A stretch of 64,000 bases of DNA from Duganella sp. Leaf126 (GTDB taxonomy: Bacteria > Pseudomonadota > Gammaproteobacteria > Burkholderiales > Burkholderiaceae_D). Each line of letters starts with the position of its first letter. The first letter of the stretch is position 1. The notes below the pieces were generated by a model, which worked only from the letters and a program-made list of their open reading frames with translations, was not told the origin of the DNA and did no database searches. The stretch lies in contig NZ_LMNW01000033.1 in NCBI RefSeq assembly GCF_001423125.1, forward strand, positions 62,001 to 126,000, read 5' to 3'. Shown piece by piece: positions 23,858 through 32,813 of this stretch. The position numbers and the translations under genes were made by a program.

Positions 23858-25755
23858 TTTTCGGCGGCATCGATACCGGCATCGACCTGGACCTGACTCT
23901 GGCGCGCCTGCTGCTGGCCGCTGGCGGCTCGCTGGCGGTCGGCTGTGCGGTCTGGGCCGCGGCCCTGCTGTGCCGGCGCTGGCTGCCGGTGCTGACGCAG
24001 CAGCGGTCGCTGTGGCTCGGTGCGCAGGTGGCGGTGGCGGTCGTGTTCCTGGCGATGCTGCTGCCGCCGTCCGACAGCCTGCGCGTACTGCCGCTGATCG
24101 AGATCGTCGAGCCGGAAGCGGCGCCGGCGTCCGCCGTGCCTGCTGCGGCGGCGGCGACCCATGCTGCAGAAGCGACGCGTCCGGCGCCCGACCTGGTGGC
24201 GGTCGCCGCCGACCGGCCGGCATCGGCCTGGATGCGCGATGCGGGCCGCGCCTGGCTGCTGCTGTACCTGTCGGGCCTGGCCCACGCGCTGTGGCGCTGG
24301 TGGCGCGCCCAGCGTCTGCTCGACACGCTGGCAGCCAGCGGCCGGGCGCTGACCGGGGCCGACCATGCCGGCCTTGCGCCGGACCAGCAGGCATTGCCGC
24401 TGCCGGTGATCGAGGTGGAGGTGCCGATGTCGCCCATGTTGCTGGGCTTGTTCAGGCCGCGCCTGCTGCTGCCGCGCCACCTGCGCGAGGTCGAGGTGTT
24501 CCAGCAGCGCCTGATCGTTGCGCACGAATTGACGCACTGGCGGCGCCGCGACCTGCACTGGAGCGCGGCCGCGCTGGTACTGCAAAGCCTGTTCTGGTTC
24601 AACCCGTTCATGCGCTTGCTGGGTGCCCGCCTGGGCTGGGCGCAGGAATTCGGCTGCGACCGCGATGTGCTGCGCGGCCGGCCGCCGGCCGAGCGCAAGG
24701 CCTATGCGGCAGCGCTGGTGGCGCAACTGCGCTGGCAGCACCGGCCAGCCGGCATGGCGCTGGCGTTCGGTGCCCATGATGGCGGCGCGGGGACGAGCAC
24801 GCTGGCCGCGCGCATCGGCCTGATTCGCACGCCGGCCACGGCACGCGGCGCCTGGCCGCGCGCGCTTGCGCTGGCCAGCCTGGCAGCGGTGGCGGTGGCC
24901 AACTTCGCGCTGCAGCCGGCGCTGGCGTGGCAGGCGGCCGGCCCGGCGATCGAACCGCGGCCGCTGCTGGCCAGTCCGGCCGTCAACGATGCCAGGCTTG
25001 CTGCAGCACCGGCAGCACCGGCAGTAATCGATTGCACCGTGATGGTCGATGCCGCCAGCGGCGCCACGCTGGTGCGCGAGGGTACCTGCGACGCGCGCGT
25101 CACGCCGGCGTCCACGTTCAAGATCGCCATCAGCCTGATGGGCTTCGACAGCGGCGTGCTGCGCGACGACCATGCGCCGTACCTGCCCTACAAGGCCAGC
25201 TATGCGTCGAGCAATCCATCCTGGCGCCATGGCACCGATCCTGCCGGCTGGCTACGCGAATCGATCGTCTGGTACTCGCAGCAGGTGACCAGGCGCCTGG
25301 GCGCAGCCAGCGTGCGCGGCTACGTCCAGGCCTTCGATTACGGCAACCGCGACCTCTCCAGCGTGGCCGGGGTGACCGAAGCGGTCGCAGTGTCCGAGCT
25401 GTCGCCCACCTTGCGCATCTCGCCGCAGGAGCAGACGGTCTTCCTGCGCAAGGTGGTCAACCGCAAACTGCCGCTGTCGCCGCACGCTTATGAGGCGACC
25501 GCGCGCCTGCTCAAGCTCGACGCCATGCCCGCCGGCTGGGAAGTCCATGGCAAGACCGGCACTGCGCCGGTACAGCTGGCCGACGGCCGCACCGACCGCG
25601 ACAACAATATCGGCTGGTTCGTCGGCTGGACCATCCGGGACGGCCGCACCTTGGTGTTTGCACGGCTGATGCAGTACCCGGTCCAGAGCGCGGGCTATGC
25701 GGGTCCGAAAACGCGCGCGGCCTTCCTCGACGAACTGGCGCAGCGGTCGCTGTAA
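23854..25755 (+). CDS. blaR1: BlaR1-type sensor: M56 metallopeptidase fused to a class D beta-lactamase domain
   Basis: 633-aa fusion. Membrane segments at about 18-40, 55-75 and 133-150 plus an M56 zinc protease with HELTH at 224-228 and the downstream FNPF/E-F-xCD segment; another membrane helix about 337-355. The outer domain (about 390-633) has all class D beta-lactamase motifs: STFK (Ser420, Lys423), S-I-V (470-472), YGN (496-498) and KTG (567-569). In BlaR1 this domain is acylated by beta-lactams and signals to the protease, which removes BlaI. Whether this copy only senses or also hydrolyses cannot be told. It overlaps both neighbours (ATGA with blaI, TAATG with the receptor gene). Confidence 0.9.
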   Translation: MIFGGIDTGIDLDLTLARLLLAAGGSLAVGCAVWAAALLCRRWLPVLTQQRSLWLGAQVAVAVVFLAMLLPPSDSLRVLPLIEIVEPEAAPASAVPAAAAATHAAEATRPAPDLVAVAADRPASAWMRDAGRAWLLLYLSGLAHALWRWWRAQRLLDTLAASGRALTGADHAGLAPDQQALPLPVIEVEVPMSPMLLGLFRPRLLLPRHLREVEVFQQRLIVAHELTHWRRRDLHWSAAALVLQSLFWFNPFMRLLGARLGWAQEFGCDRDVLRGRPPAERKAYAAALVAQLRWQHRPAGMALAFGAHDGGAGTSTLAARIGLIRTPATARGAWPRALALASLAAVAVANFALQPALAWQAAGPAIEPRPLLASPAVNDARLAAAPAAPAVIDCTVMVDAASGATLVREGTCDARVTPASTFKIAISLMGFDSGVLRDDHAPYLPYKASYASSNPSWRHGTDPAGWLRESIVWYSQQVTRRLGAASVRGYVQAFDYGNRDLSSVAGVTEAVAVSELSPTLRISPQEQTVFLRKVVNRKLPLSPHAYEATARLLKLDAMPAGWEVHGKTGTAPVQLADGRTDRDNNIGWFVGWTIRDGRTLVFARLMQYPVQSAGYAGPKTRAAFLDELAQRSL

Positions 25756-27866
25756 TGCGCCGGCCGCTGCCGGGGATATTGCTGCTGGCGGCGCTTGCGC
25801 CAGTATCGATGCCGGCAGCGCAGGCGCAGGCGCAGGATGAGGCCACCCAGACCGTGACCATCACGGCCCCGCGGGAGGCGGTCATCAGGAAGGTGGACAA
25901 GACCGTGGTGGACGTCGCCACGCTGGCCCGGGCGCAGAACGGCACGGCGCAGGACGTGCTGCAAGCGACGCCGGAAGTGTCGGTGACAGCCGACGGCAAG
26001 TTGTCGGTGAAGGGCAATCCCAACGTCACGGTGCTGGTCGATGGCAAGCCCAGCGCAATGCTCAGCGGCGACGAGCGCGCCGTGGCGCTGCAGACCATGC
26101 GCGGGGCCGACATCGCCAGCGTGGAGGTGATCACCAATCCGTCGGCTGCCTACGACGCCAACGGCGGCGCCATCGTCAACCTGGTCCTGAAACGCCACCG
26201 CCAGCCTGGCGCCCATGGGCAGTGGCGCGCCAGCCTGGCCGACCAGGGTTTGTGGAATGCCGGCGCGGCGGGCGATATCACAGCGGGCAAGCTCGGGGTG
26301 CATGCCAGCGTGGCCTATCGCCAGGACGGCACGCAGAAATGGCGCCAGTCCACGACCGACGCGACCCATCCGCAGAACGGCATGTCGGAATCGACCAGCC
26401 AGACGTCGGCGGTGTTCGTGCGCCGTATCGTGCGCAGCGCCAGCGTGGGCATCGACTACGCACTCACCGATACCGACAGCGTGAGCGTGTCGGCGCATTA
26501 CAACCAGCGCGGCTCGCGGCCCTGGCTCGATGTGCGCAACGTTCATGTCACCGCAGCGGGGCAGACGGTTTTTCACCGGCTGTCTTCCGGCCCCAACCGA
26601 CAGTCGGACCAGGACGCCAGTGCGACCTACACCGGCCAGGGCGCGGGGTCGGTGCTGAAGGCGGTACTGGCGCACAGCAGCACCCGCAGCCTGGTCGACA
26701 AGTCCTACCGCGACGTGTCCGCTGCAGACGACCCGGCTCCCGCGCTTGCCGCCAGCGCCGGTCGTGGCGCGACCGGCGCCGTGCGCCGGCTCGACCAGGC
26801 CACGCTCGACTGGACCCGCGCCGCCGATGCCGGCCAGTGGGGCATGGGCATCGACGTCCAGCAGGAAACCAGCGCGCTGGCCAACTACCAGGCACAGGTC
26901 GCGCCCGACACCGGCGCCGAAACGCCCGATCCCGCCACCACCAACGGCTACACGGTCGCCACCACACTGGCTGCCGCCTACCTCACCGACAAGATCCGGC
27001 GCGGCCGGTGGGAAGTGCTGCTCGGTGGCCGCTTCGAACGCATGACGCTGCAGATCGCGCCGTCCCAAGGTGCGCTCCCGACGCAGCGCGGACAAGCCTT
27101 CAATCCGAGCGTGCACGCCGTGTATGCGCTCAGCGACACGCTCGACGTCACGCTCAGCGGCCGCCGCAGCCTGCAACGGCCCGACCCGCGCGACCTCAAC
27201 CCCTTCACCACCTACGTCGATGCGCAAAACCGGGTGCGCGGCAATCCCGGATTGCAGCCGCAATTGCTGACCGCGTGGGAACTGGGCGCCAACATCGGGG
27301 GCCGACGCGTGAGCGCCAGCGTCGGCGCCTTTTATCGCCGCAGCCGCGACACCGTCATCGACGCCCGCAGCTTCGGCGCCGATCACGTGCTGGTCACCTC
27401 GCGCCGCAACGGCGGCCAGGCCCGCGCCACCGGCGTGACCGGCGCCATCGACTGGACGTGCGCCACCGCGCTGCGCCTGGGGATCGATGGCGGCGCCTAC
27501 GTCGCGCAGCTCGACACGCCCGACCTGGACCAGCAACGCGCCGACCGCAATGTGCGTCAACGCCAGCTGACCGGCTACCTGACGCTGCGTGCCGGCTACC
27601 ACGCGGGACCGGACGACGTTTCGCTCGACGCCCAATGGCAAGCGGCCGGCATCACGCCGCTGGGCGGCTACGGCGCCACCAGCGGCGTCAACGTGGCCTG
27701 GAAACGCAGCGTGAGCGCCACGCTGAGCCTGACCGTCAACGGCAATGACATCTTCGACGGCAGCCGGCGCAGCTGGCGCACCGACGCCGGCACGCTGCGC
27801 CAGCGCGGCGCCGATCACTTCGTGGCGCGACGCTGGTATGTGGGGCTGGTGAAAAAATTCGGGTAA
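25755..27866 (+). CDS. TonB-dependent outer-membrane receptor
   Basis: 703-aa outer-membrane protein. Signal peptide about 1-26, TonB-box-like TQTVTITAP at about 31-39, plug domain about 45-150 (VLVDGKPSAMLSGDE, IEVITNPSAAYDANGG), then a beta-barrel to the C-terminus, which ends in KKFG with a penultimate Phe. The plug resembles the PEP-CTERM-free TonB/outer membrane protein beta-barrel family whose ligands are often unknown. Its ATG shares a base with the sensor stop (TAATG), so it is translated from the same message as blaI and the M56/OXA protein. That pairing suggests its substrate or its expression is tied to the sensor, which is unusual. Confidence 0.9.
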   Translation: MRRPLPGILLLAALAPVSMPAAQAQAQDEATQTVTITAPREAVIRKVDKTVVDVATLARAQNGTAQDVLQATPEVSVTADGKLSVKGNPNVTVLVDGKPSAMLSGDERAVALQTMRGADIASVEVITNPSAAYDANGGAIVNLVLKRHRQPGAHGQWRASLADQGLWNAGAAGDITAGKLGVHASVAYRQDGTQKWRQSTTDATHPQNGMSESTSQTSAVFVRRIVRSASVGIDYALTDTDSVSVSAHYNQRGSRPWLDVRNVHVTAAGQTVFHRLSSGPNRQSDQDASATYTGQGAGSVLKAVLAHSSTRSLVDKSYRDVSAADDPAPALAASAGRGATGAVRRLDQATLDWTRAADAGQWGMGIDVQQETSALANYQAQVAPDTGAETPDPATTNGYTVATTLAAAYLTDKIRRGRWEVLLGGRFERMTLQIAPSQGALPTQRGQAFNPSVHAVYALSDTLDVTLSGRRSLQRPDPRDLNPFTTYVDAQNRVRGNPGLQPQLLTAWELGANIGGRRVSASVGAFYRRSRDTVIDARSFGADHVLVTSRRNGGQARATGVTGAIDWTCATALRLGIDGGAYVAQLDTPDLDQQRADRNVRQRQLTGYLTLRAGYHAGPDDVSLDAQWQAAGITPLGGYGATSGVNVAWKRSVSATLSLTVNGNDIFDGSRRSWRTDAGTLRQRGADHFVARRWYVGLVKKFG

Positions 27867-27887
27867 TGCCGGCCGGATGCTGCGGGC

Positions 27888-28670
27888 CTACCTGGCCGGC
27901 GGTGCCCTCAACAACTCGCCCAGCGTGCGCGCGGCGTTATCGCCCCACCAGTTCCACAGCTGCTCGATCTGCTGGCGGTGGGCCTGGTAGTAGGCGTTAC
28001 TGGACGACAGCCACAGTGTCGATGCCCGGATCGGGCTGGTGAGGCGGATCACGCGGTCGCCGTAGCGTTGCTGCACCGCGCGGTCGAGCGCATCGGCGTT
28101 GGCCAGCGACATGGCAAAACCGTCCACGCGCCCTATCACCAGCTTGTCGAGGTTGCTGACAGCATCGCCAGCGCCGCTGTCCACCAGATAGCCTTCGTCG
28201 CGCAATTGCTCGCCCAGCGGCGACCCCTGGTTGGTGGCCAGCCTGCGCTGTTTGAAGTAGCGGCGCGGGCTGGTGCCCGGGGCGATGCGGTCGGCGCTGC
28301 GCACATACACCACGGCCGTGACCCGGATGCCGCGCCGCGTGTCGGGCGCGCCGCCTGCGGTCAGCGGCAGCGCCGAATACCGGCGTTCGCCGTCGCGCAG
28401 GTCCACCGGCGCCAGGTCCACGCTGCCGTCGATCAGCGCATAGCGCAGGCGCGCGGTGGGCAGCCGCACCAGGTGCGCCGTGCAACCGACGCTGCGCACC
28501 GCCGCACGCAGCAACTCCACGCCGGGACCGGCCGGCTCCGGCACCACCGTGCCGCTGCCGAGGTAATACGGCAGGCGCTCGCGGTCGGGATAGCCGACCC
28601 GCATCGTGCACGCGCGCGCGGCCAGCTGGTCGCATAGCAGAACGGTCAGGACGAACGTCATCTTTTTCAT
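27888..28670 (-). CDS. Periplasmic solute-binding-like protein (family 3)
   Basis: 260-aa exported protein. Signal peptide about 1-20, then a bilobed amino-acid-binding-like fold: RVGYPDRERLPYY, GPGVELLRAAVRSVGC, ALIDGSVDLAPVD and the second lobe YFKQRRLATNQGSP to the C-terminus. No transporter genes are adjacent, so it is an orphan; many such proteins in this group act with sensor kinases or have unknown ligands. It is convergent with the TonB receptor gene (21-nt gap) and transcribed alone from the 28671-28844 gap. Confidence 0.75.
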   Translation of the reverse strand: MKKMTFVLTVLLCDQLAARACTMRVGYPDRERLPYYLGSGTVVPEPAGPGVELLRAAVRSVGCTAHLVRLPTARLRYALIDGSVDLAPVDLRDGERRYSALPLTAGGAPDTRRGIRVTAVVYVRSADRIAPGTSPRRYFKQRRLATNQGSPLGEQLRDEGYLVDSGAGDAVSNLDKLVIGRVDGFAMSLANADALDRAVQQRYGDRVIRLTSPIRASTLWLSSSNAYYQAHRQQIEQLWNWWGDNAARTLGELLRAPPAR

Positions 28671-28844
28671 GTCGGAACTCCGGTCGGGGGCCGCCGGTGT
28701 AGCGGCAAACGCGCTTCGTTTTTACCACGTTTTTGCAGCCTGTCCCCTGTTTTTCGCAGTTCGTCACATGCCGGTGGCTGGGCAAGTCGCCCCTGTCTAT
28801 AGTTCACTCATCGCAACGACACAACCACCACCAAGGAGCTCAAA

Positions 28845-29051
28845 ATGAACATCGCAAAAAACATGGAAGCCATCTTCATCGCCACCGTCATCATCGCCGG
28901 CGCCACCTCGATGGCCACCGCCAGCACCCCTGCCCCGCGCATCATCATGGCTGCCGATACCGTCGTCGCCAAGCACGTGAGCGCAGCGCCGATGCAAGTG
29001 GTGACCATCACCGCCAAGCGCCTGACCGCTGCCGAAAAAGCTGCCCTGTAA
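28845..29051 (+). CDS. 68-aa exported peptide of unknown function
   Basis: Very likely a real gene: AGGAG lies seven bases before the ATG and a TATAGT -10 candidate is at 28798-28803. Residues 1-27 form a signal peptide or membrane segment (IFIATVIIAGATSMATAS). The mature part is about 40 residues and contains PMQVVTITAKRLTAAEKA. The VVTITAKR string is close to the TonB-box region of outer-membrane receptors, which is odd for a peptide this small. The stop is 28 nt before the DUF2807 gene, so the two are probably co-transcribed. I do not recognise a named family. Confidence 0.7.
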   Translation: MNIAKNMEAIFIATVIIAGATSMATASTPAPRIIMAADTVVAKHVSAAPMQVVTITAKRLTAAEKAAL

Positions 29052-29079
29052 TCACCGACCGACCAACCCGGAGCGCATC

Positions 29080-29847
29080 ATGAAAACCACCCTGAAAGCT
29101 GCCATGCTGGCCGCGGTACTGTGCAGCGGCGCCCCTGCCGCGCTGGCCGCGGAACTGAGCAGCGAGAGCCGCAGCGTCGATGCGCGCACGGTCGATCTCA
29201 ACCTCGACGGCGTGATCTGCGTCAAGGTCAAACAGGGACCGGTGGCAGCGCTGATCTTGTACGGCAAGCCGGAAGAACTGAAGCAGGTAACGGTGGTGCA
29301 AAGCGGCGACCAGCTGCGCATCGATACCGGCAAGCGCAATACCATCAGTTTTGGCAACAAGCGCGACCTGCGCGCGGAACTGACCTTGCCCAACCTGCGC
29401 GAAGTGGTCTCCGGTGGCGTGGGCGCCACCGAGGTGAACGGATTTAGCGGCGACACGCTGCGCCTCACGCTGCAGGGCGCAGGCGCCGTCAAGGTCAACG
29501 CACAGTACCGCCATGTCGATGTCAACCTGGGCGGCATCGGCGGCATGACCGTCAATGCCGGCAACAGCGACAACGTCGACCTGCATCTGAACGGTGCTGG
29601 CCGCATAGAGATGATCGGCCAGACCAAGCAATTGAACGCCTCGCTCGGCGGCGTGGGCAGCCTCGACGCGCAGCAGCTGCGGGCGCAATCGGTCGATGTG
29701 CAGCTGTCGGGACTGGGCAGCGCCAGCGTGTATGCGACCACGCGCGCCAACATGACCCTGAGCGGACTCGGTTCGGCCACCGTCTACGGCAAGCCGGCCA
29801 GCCGCCAGTCCAGCGCCCAGGGCCTGGGCAGCGTGAACTGGCAATAG
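29080..29847 (+). CDS. GIN-domain (DUF2807) exported protein
   Basis: 255-aa protein with a signal peptide (about 1-24) and a putative auto-transporter adhesin head, GIN domain. Repeated short strands with LGG(I/V)G and LSGLGSA turns from about residue 110 onward are typical of the right-handed beta-helix of this family. It lacks an outer-membrane anchor, so it is periplasmic or surface-released; the role is unknown. It follows the 68-aa peptide gene by 28 nt and is closed by two hairpins. Confidence 0.85.
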   Translation: MKTTLKAAMLAAVLCSGAPAALAAELSSESRSVDARTVDLNLDGVICVKVKQGPVAALILYGKPEELKQVTVVQSGDQLRIDTGKRNTISFGNKRDLRAELTLPNLREVVSGGVGATEVNGFSGDTLRLTLQGAGAVKVNAQYRHVDVNLGGIGGMTVNAGNSDNVDLHLNGAGRIEMIGQTKQLNASLGGVGSLDAQQLRAQSVDVQLSGLGSASVYATTRANMTLSGLGSATVYGKPASRQSSAQGLGSVNWQ

Positions 29848-29887
29848 AGAATGCGCCGGCAGGACTGTCCCTGCCGGCAGCTATGGG

Positions 29888-29949
29888 AAACACATGGGTG
29901 TGTTTTTTGCGCCGTCCGCGGGATGATCTCCTGCCGGACGGTTTTTTTT
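29888..29949. terminator. Tandem terminator between the DUF2807 gene and the tad locus
   Basis: Two hairpins in series. AAACACA (29888-29894) / TGTGTTT (29899-29905) with loop TGGG and trailing T's; then CCGTCCG (29912-29918) / CGGACGG (29935-29941) followed by eight T's. The second T-run overlaps the stop codon of the convergent lipoprotein gene. Both serve rightward transcription. Confidence 0.85.
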
Positions 29950-30835
29950 ACCTGGCGCGGCTGCTGTCGTGACCGAGCACGATGCGCAGGTCGTGCGGCG
30001 ACGTCTCGCGGCGGACCTTGAGCGGTATGTCGAGCTGCTGCGACAGCGCATCGGCCACCTGCTGCTGCGCCTGCGGATACTCGATGCGGGTGCGCGGCAC
30101 CTTGAACGGCCGGGCGTTGGTCAGGCGTACCGTGGCCAGGCGCAGGGTGCTCTCGCCGTCCGCATCGAGCATGCGGGCCAGGCGCGCCGCCGCCCCGGTG
30201 ACGCCGTTGCCGTTGCTGATTTCCAGCCGCAGCGGTGCTGGCTGCGGCGACGACGCCGGCAATGACGCGGCAGGTGGTGCCGATGGTGCCGATGGTGCTG
30301 ATAATGCCGATGGTGCCGGCGCCAACGACGACGCGGCCGATGTCGGCGGCGACGCCGCCGCGAGCCGCACCACCTGCACCATGGCGGCGCCGAGCTGCTG
30401 CACCTGGGTACGCGGCAGGTCCGCGTAGGGAGACGGCGCGACCGGTGCGGCAACGACGGCATCGGCGGCAACCGTACGCGCGACTGCAGCGGCAGCCGAT
30501 CCAGCAGCAGACACCGCGTTGGCGCCGGCGTCGGCGAGCAGGGCATAATCGCGGCGCGCGTCGTGCGCGCTCAGGATGGCGGCCTGACGGTAAAAGCGCG
30601 TGGCGCGGTCGCGCTGGCCGTCGGCGTCGAGCGCGGTCGCCAGGCGCGCCCAGTTGGCGGCGTTCATGGGATCGCGCAGGCAGGCGCGCTCCAGGGCCGT
30701 GATCGCGTCTGCCGGCGGAGACGATGCCGGCGGCGCTGCAGCAACGCCGGCAGCAGGCAGGCCGCCGCAGGCTGCCATCAGCAAGCCGCCGGCCACCGTC
30801 GCTACCGCTGCAGCAATCGGAATACTCTTCATCAT
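29948..30835 (-). CDS. Lipoprotein with TPR-like and LytR C-terminal domains (tad locus end)
   Basis: 295-aa protein. Signal peptide with lipobox LLMAAC predicts a lipid-modified Cys near residue 23. A TPR-like segment follows (about 45-105: ALERACLRDPMNAANWARLATAL), then a long Ala/Ser/Pro linker partly encoded by a 9-nt repeat (30276-30320). The C-terminal LytR_C domain is about 200-290 (LEISNGNGVTGAAARLARML). The TPR part recalls TadD, the usual pilus-assembly lipoprotein of tad loci; the LytR_C fusion is a variant I know only as a common annotation. It begins 11 nt after tadC and ends the operon. Confidence 0.75.
   Translation of the reverse strand: MMKSIPIAAAVATVAGGLLMAACGGLPAAGVAAAPPASSPPADAITALERACLRDPMNAANWARLATALDADGQRDRATRFYRQAAILSAHDARRDYALLADAGANAVSAAGSAAAAVARTVAADAVVAAPVAPSPYADLPRTQVQQLGAAMVQVVRLAAASPPTSAASSLAPAPSALSAPSAPSAPPAASLPASSPQPAPLRLEISNGNGVTGAAARLARMLDADGESTLRLATVRLTNARPFKVPRTRIEYPQAQQQVADALSQQLDIPLKVRRETSPHDLRIVLGHDSSRAR
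30276..30320 (-). repeat. 9-nt tandem repeat (five units) in the lipoprotein linker
   Basis: Five copies of GGTGCCGAT-type units (GGTGCCGAT, GGTGCCGAT, GGTGCTGAT, AATGCCGAT, GGTGCCGGC). On the coding strand they give an Ala-Pro-Ser-like tripeptide series. A related unit recurs in the secretin gene at 35692-35736. Confidence 0.8.
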
Positions 30836-30846
30836 GCGCTCCTTGA

Positions 30847-31803
30847 CTATTGGCCCGTGGGCAGCACCGAGCGGTAAATCGAAATGCCGGCCGGTCCGAT
30901 CAGCACCAGCATCAGCGTGGGAAAAATACAGAAGATCAGCGGGAACAGCAGCTTGAGTGCGATCTTGGCTGCCGCTTCTTCGGCCTGCACGCTGCGCTTG
31001 CTGCGCAGATTGTCGGAGTGGACCCGCAGCGAATCGCCCATGCTGGTGCCGAAGCGCTCGGACTGGATCAGCATGGCCACCAGCGTGTCGACATCTTCGA
31101 CGCCGCTGCGCAAGGCTAGGTTACGCAGCGCCTTTTCCTTGCTGAAGCCGGCGCGCATTTCCATCAGCACCAGTTGCAGCTCCTGCGCCAGCGTCACGCT
31201 CTTGATGTGGATTTCGCCGGCCACCTTGGCCAGTGCCCGTTCCAGGCTCAGGCCCGCCTCCACGCACACGGTCAGCAGATCGAGTGCATCGGGAAAGGTT
31301 TCGAAGATTTCGCGGCAGCGGCTGGCGGCGCGCCGTGCCAGCACCAGGTTGGGCAGGTAGTAGCCGATGCTGGCGGCAATTAGCAGCAGCGCCAGGTGGC
31401 CGCGTTGCGGGACGCCGCCCGTGAGCGCGGCCACCAGCAAGGCCGCCAGTGCCGGCAGGGCCAAGGCCAGCACGGTCTTGGCGGCGAAATACAGCGACGG
31501 CGCCGCGGCGCTGCGCCAGCCGGCATTCATGAACCGCGTGCGCAGCGGCGAGCGTTCCCAGCCCTCCTCCGGCACCGACAGGCGCGAGAACGGCTGCGCC
31601 GCGTGCGCCACTTTTTCCACCCAGCCCTGCTGAAGATCGGACGGGGCGGAGGTGGCGGCGATGGCGGCGGTCGGCTCGGACGCCACCGCGCCACCGAGGC
31701 GGGCGCGCACCTGCCCCGGCGCGAACAGCCGCACGGCCATCACCACCAGCCCCGCCACCACCGCAAACACCAGCGCCAGAAACATCCAATGCTGTCCGGT
31801 CAT
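30847..31803 (-). CDS. tadC: Tad pilus inner-membrane platform protein TadC
   Basis: 318-aa type II secretion F-domain protein, one of the two platform proteins of the Flp pilus machine. N-terminal membrane helix (about 7-28), helices about 105-150, the F domain with FPDALDLLTVCVEAGLSLERAL, MRAGFSKEKALRNLALRSGVEDVDTLVAMLIQ spread over 170-245, and a terminal hydrophobic pair (about 280-305). ATG at 31803 is 14 nt after tadB; the long in-frame extension upstream is antisense-type noise over tadB. TadB and TadC probably form a heteromer. Confidence 0.93.
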   Translation of the reverse strand: MTGQHWMFLALVFAVVAGLVVMAVRLFAPGQVRARLGGAVASEPTAAIAATSAPSDLQQGWVEKVAHAAQPFSRLSVPEEGWERSPLRTRFMNAGWRSAAAPSLYFAAKTVLALALPALAALLVAALTGGVPQRGHLALLLIAASIGYYLPNLVLARRAASRCREIFETFPDALDLLTVCVEAGLSLERALAKVAGEIHIKSVTLAQELQLVLMEMRAGFSKEKALRNLALRSGVEDVDTLVAMLIQSERFGTSMGDSLRVHSDNLRSKRSVQAEEAAAKIALKLLFPLIFCIFPTLMLVLIGPAGISIYRSVLPTGQ

Positions 31804-31817
31804 GCCAGGCTCCCCCG

Positions 31818-32804
31818 CTAGATGCGGATGCGTATCAGTTTTCGCATCCATAACACGCCGCCGGCGGCGATCGCCCCTGCATACCACATCAGGGTCACGC
31901 CGATCGGATCGGTCCACAGCACGCTGATGTACCCCGGGTTGGTGAGCGACATCAGCAGCATCACCACCAGCGGCAGCAGGCCCAGGATCCAGGCCGACAT
32001 GCGTCCTTCGGCCGACATCACCCGCACCTGCGCCAGCAGTTTCAGGCGTGCGCGGATCAGGCGACTGATATTGCCGAGCGCCTCGGCCAGGTTGCCGCCC
32101 GACTCGCGCTGGATCAGCACCGCGATGATCAGGTAGCGCAGGTCGGTCAGCGGCACGCGCTGGGCCAGGTTGTGCAGCGCCTCGCTCATCGACACGCCGT
32201 AGTTGATTTCCTCGTAAGCGGCGCGGAATTCGCCGGCGATCGGCTCCGGCAATTCGTCGGCCACCATCTGCATCACGTTGGCGAACGAATGGCCGGCGCG
32301 CAGCGCGCGGCCAAAAAAATCGGCCGCCTCGGGCAGCTGCTGTTCCAGCCGGGTGAGCCGCTCGCGGCGCGTGCGCAGCAACACCATCCACGGCAGCGCC
32401 AGGGCCAGGCCCAGACACAGCAGCGCGCCCATGCCGGGCAGTCCCGCCACCGCTGGCGCCACCAGGCCGACAGCAGCGAGCAGCAGCGTCCAGCCGAGAA
32501 ACTGCGCCACCGACCACTGCACACCCGCTTGCAACAGCAGCCGGTCCAGCGCGGCGAGCCGGCACCAGGGACCGATGCGGCGCAGCAGGCGCTCGATGGC
32601 CGGGCGGCGGCTGTAGGTGCGGCGCTTGACGATGTCCACCCGCTCGGCGCCGCCCGGTCCGCGCTCGGCCATCAGGCGCAGGCGCCGTGCGATCCGGCGC
32701 GCACCGCCGCCGTGGGCGGCCGACCACCACAGCCAGGCGCCCTCCACCGCCAGGATCACGGCGGCAAACAGCAGCACGGCAAAAGCGGTGAAGACGGTGT
32801 CCAT
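31818..32804 (-). CDS. tadB: Tad pilus inner-membrane platform protein TadB
   Basis: 328-aa platform protein paired with TadC. N-terminal helix (about 5-27), two helices about 95-145, F domain with LPEAADFFGRALRAGHSF and SMSEALHNLAQRVPLTDLRYLI, and two C-terminal helices (about 265-315). ATG at 32804 is preferred; a GTG directly before it (32807) would add one residue. It lies 9 nt after the tadA stop. Platform proteins anchor the TadA ATPase at the membrane. Confidence 0.93.
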   Translation of the reverse strand: MDTVFTAFAVLLFAAVILAVEGAWLWWSAAHGGGARRIARRLRLMAERGPGGAERVDIVKRRTYSRRPAIERLLRRIGPWCRLAALDRLLLQAGVQWSVAQFLGWTLLLAAVGLVAPAVAGLPGMGALLCLGLALALPWMVLLRTRRERLTRLEQQLPEAADFFGRALRAGHSFANVMQMVADELPEPIAGEFRAAYEEINYGVSMSEALHNLAQRVPLTDLRYLIIAVLIQRESGGNLAEALGNISRLIRARLKLLAQVRVMSAEGRMSAWILGLLPLVVMLLMSLTNPGYISVLWTDPIGVTLMWYAGAIAAGGVLWMRKLIRIRI

Positions 32805-32813
32805 CACGTCAGC

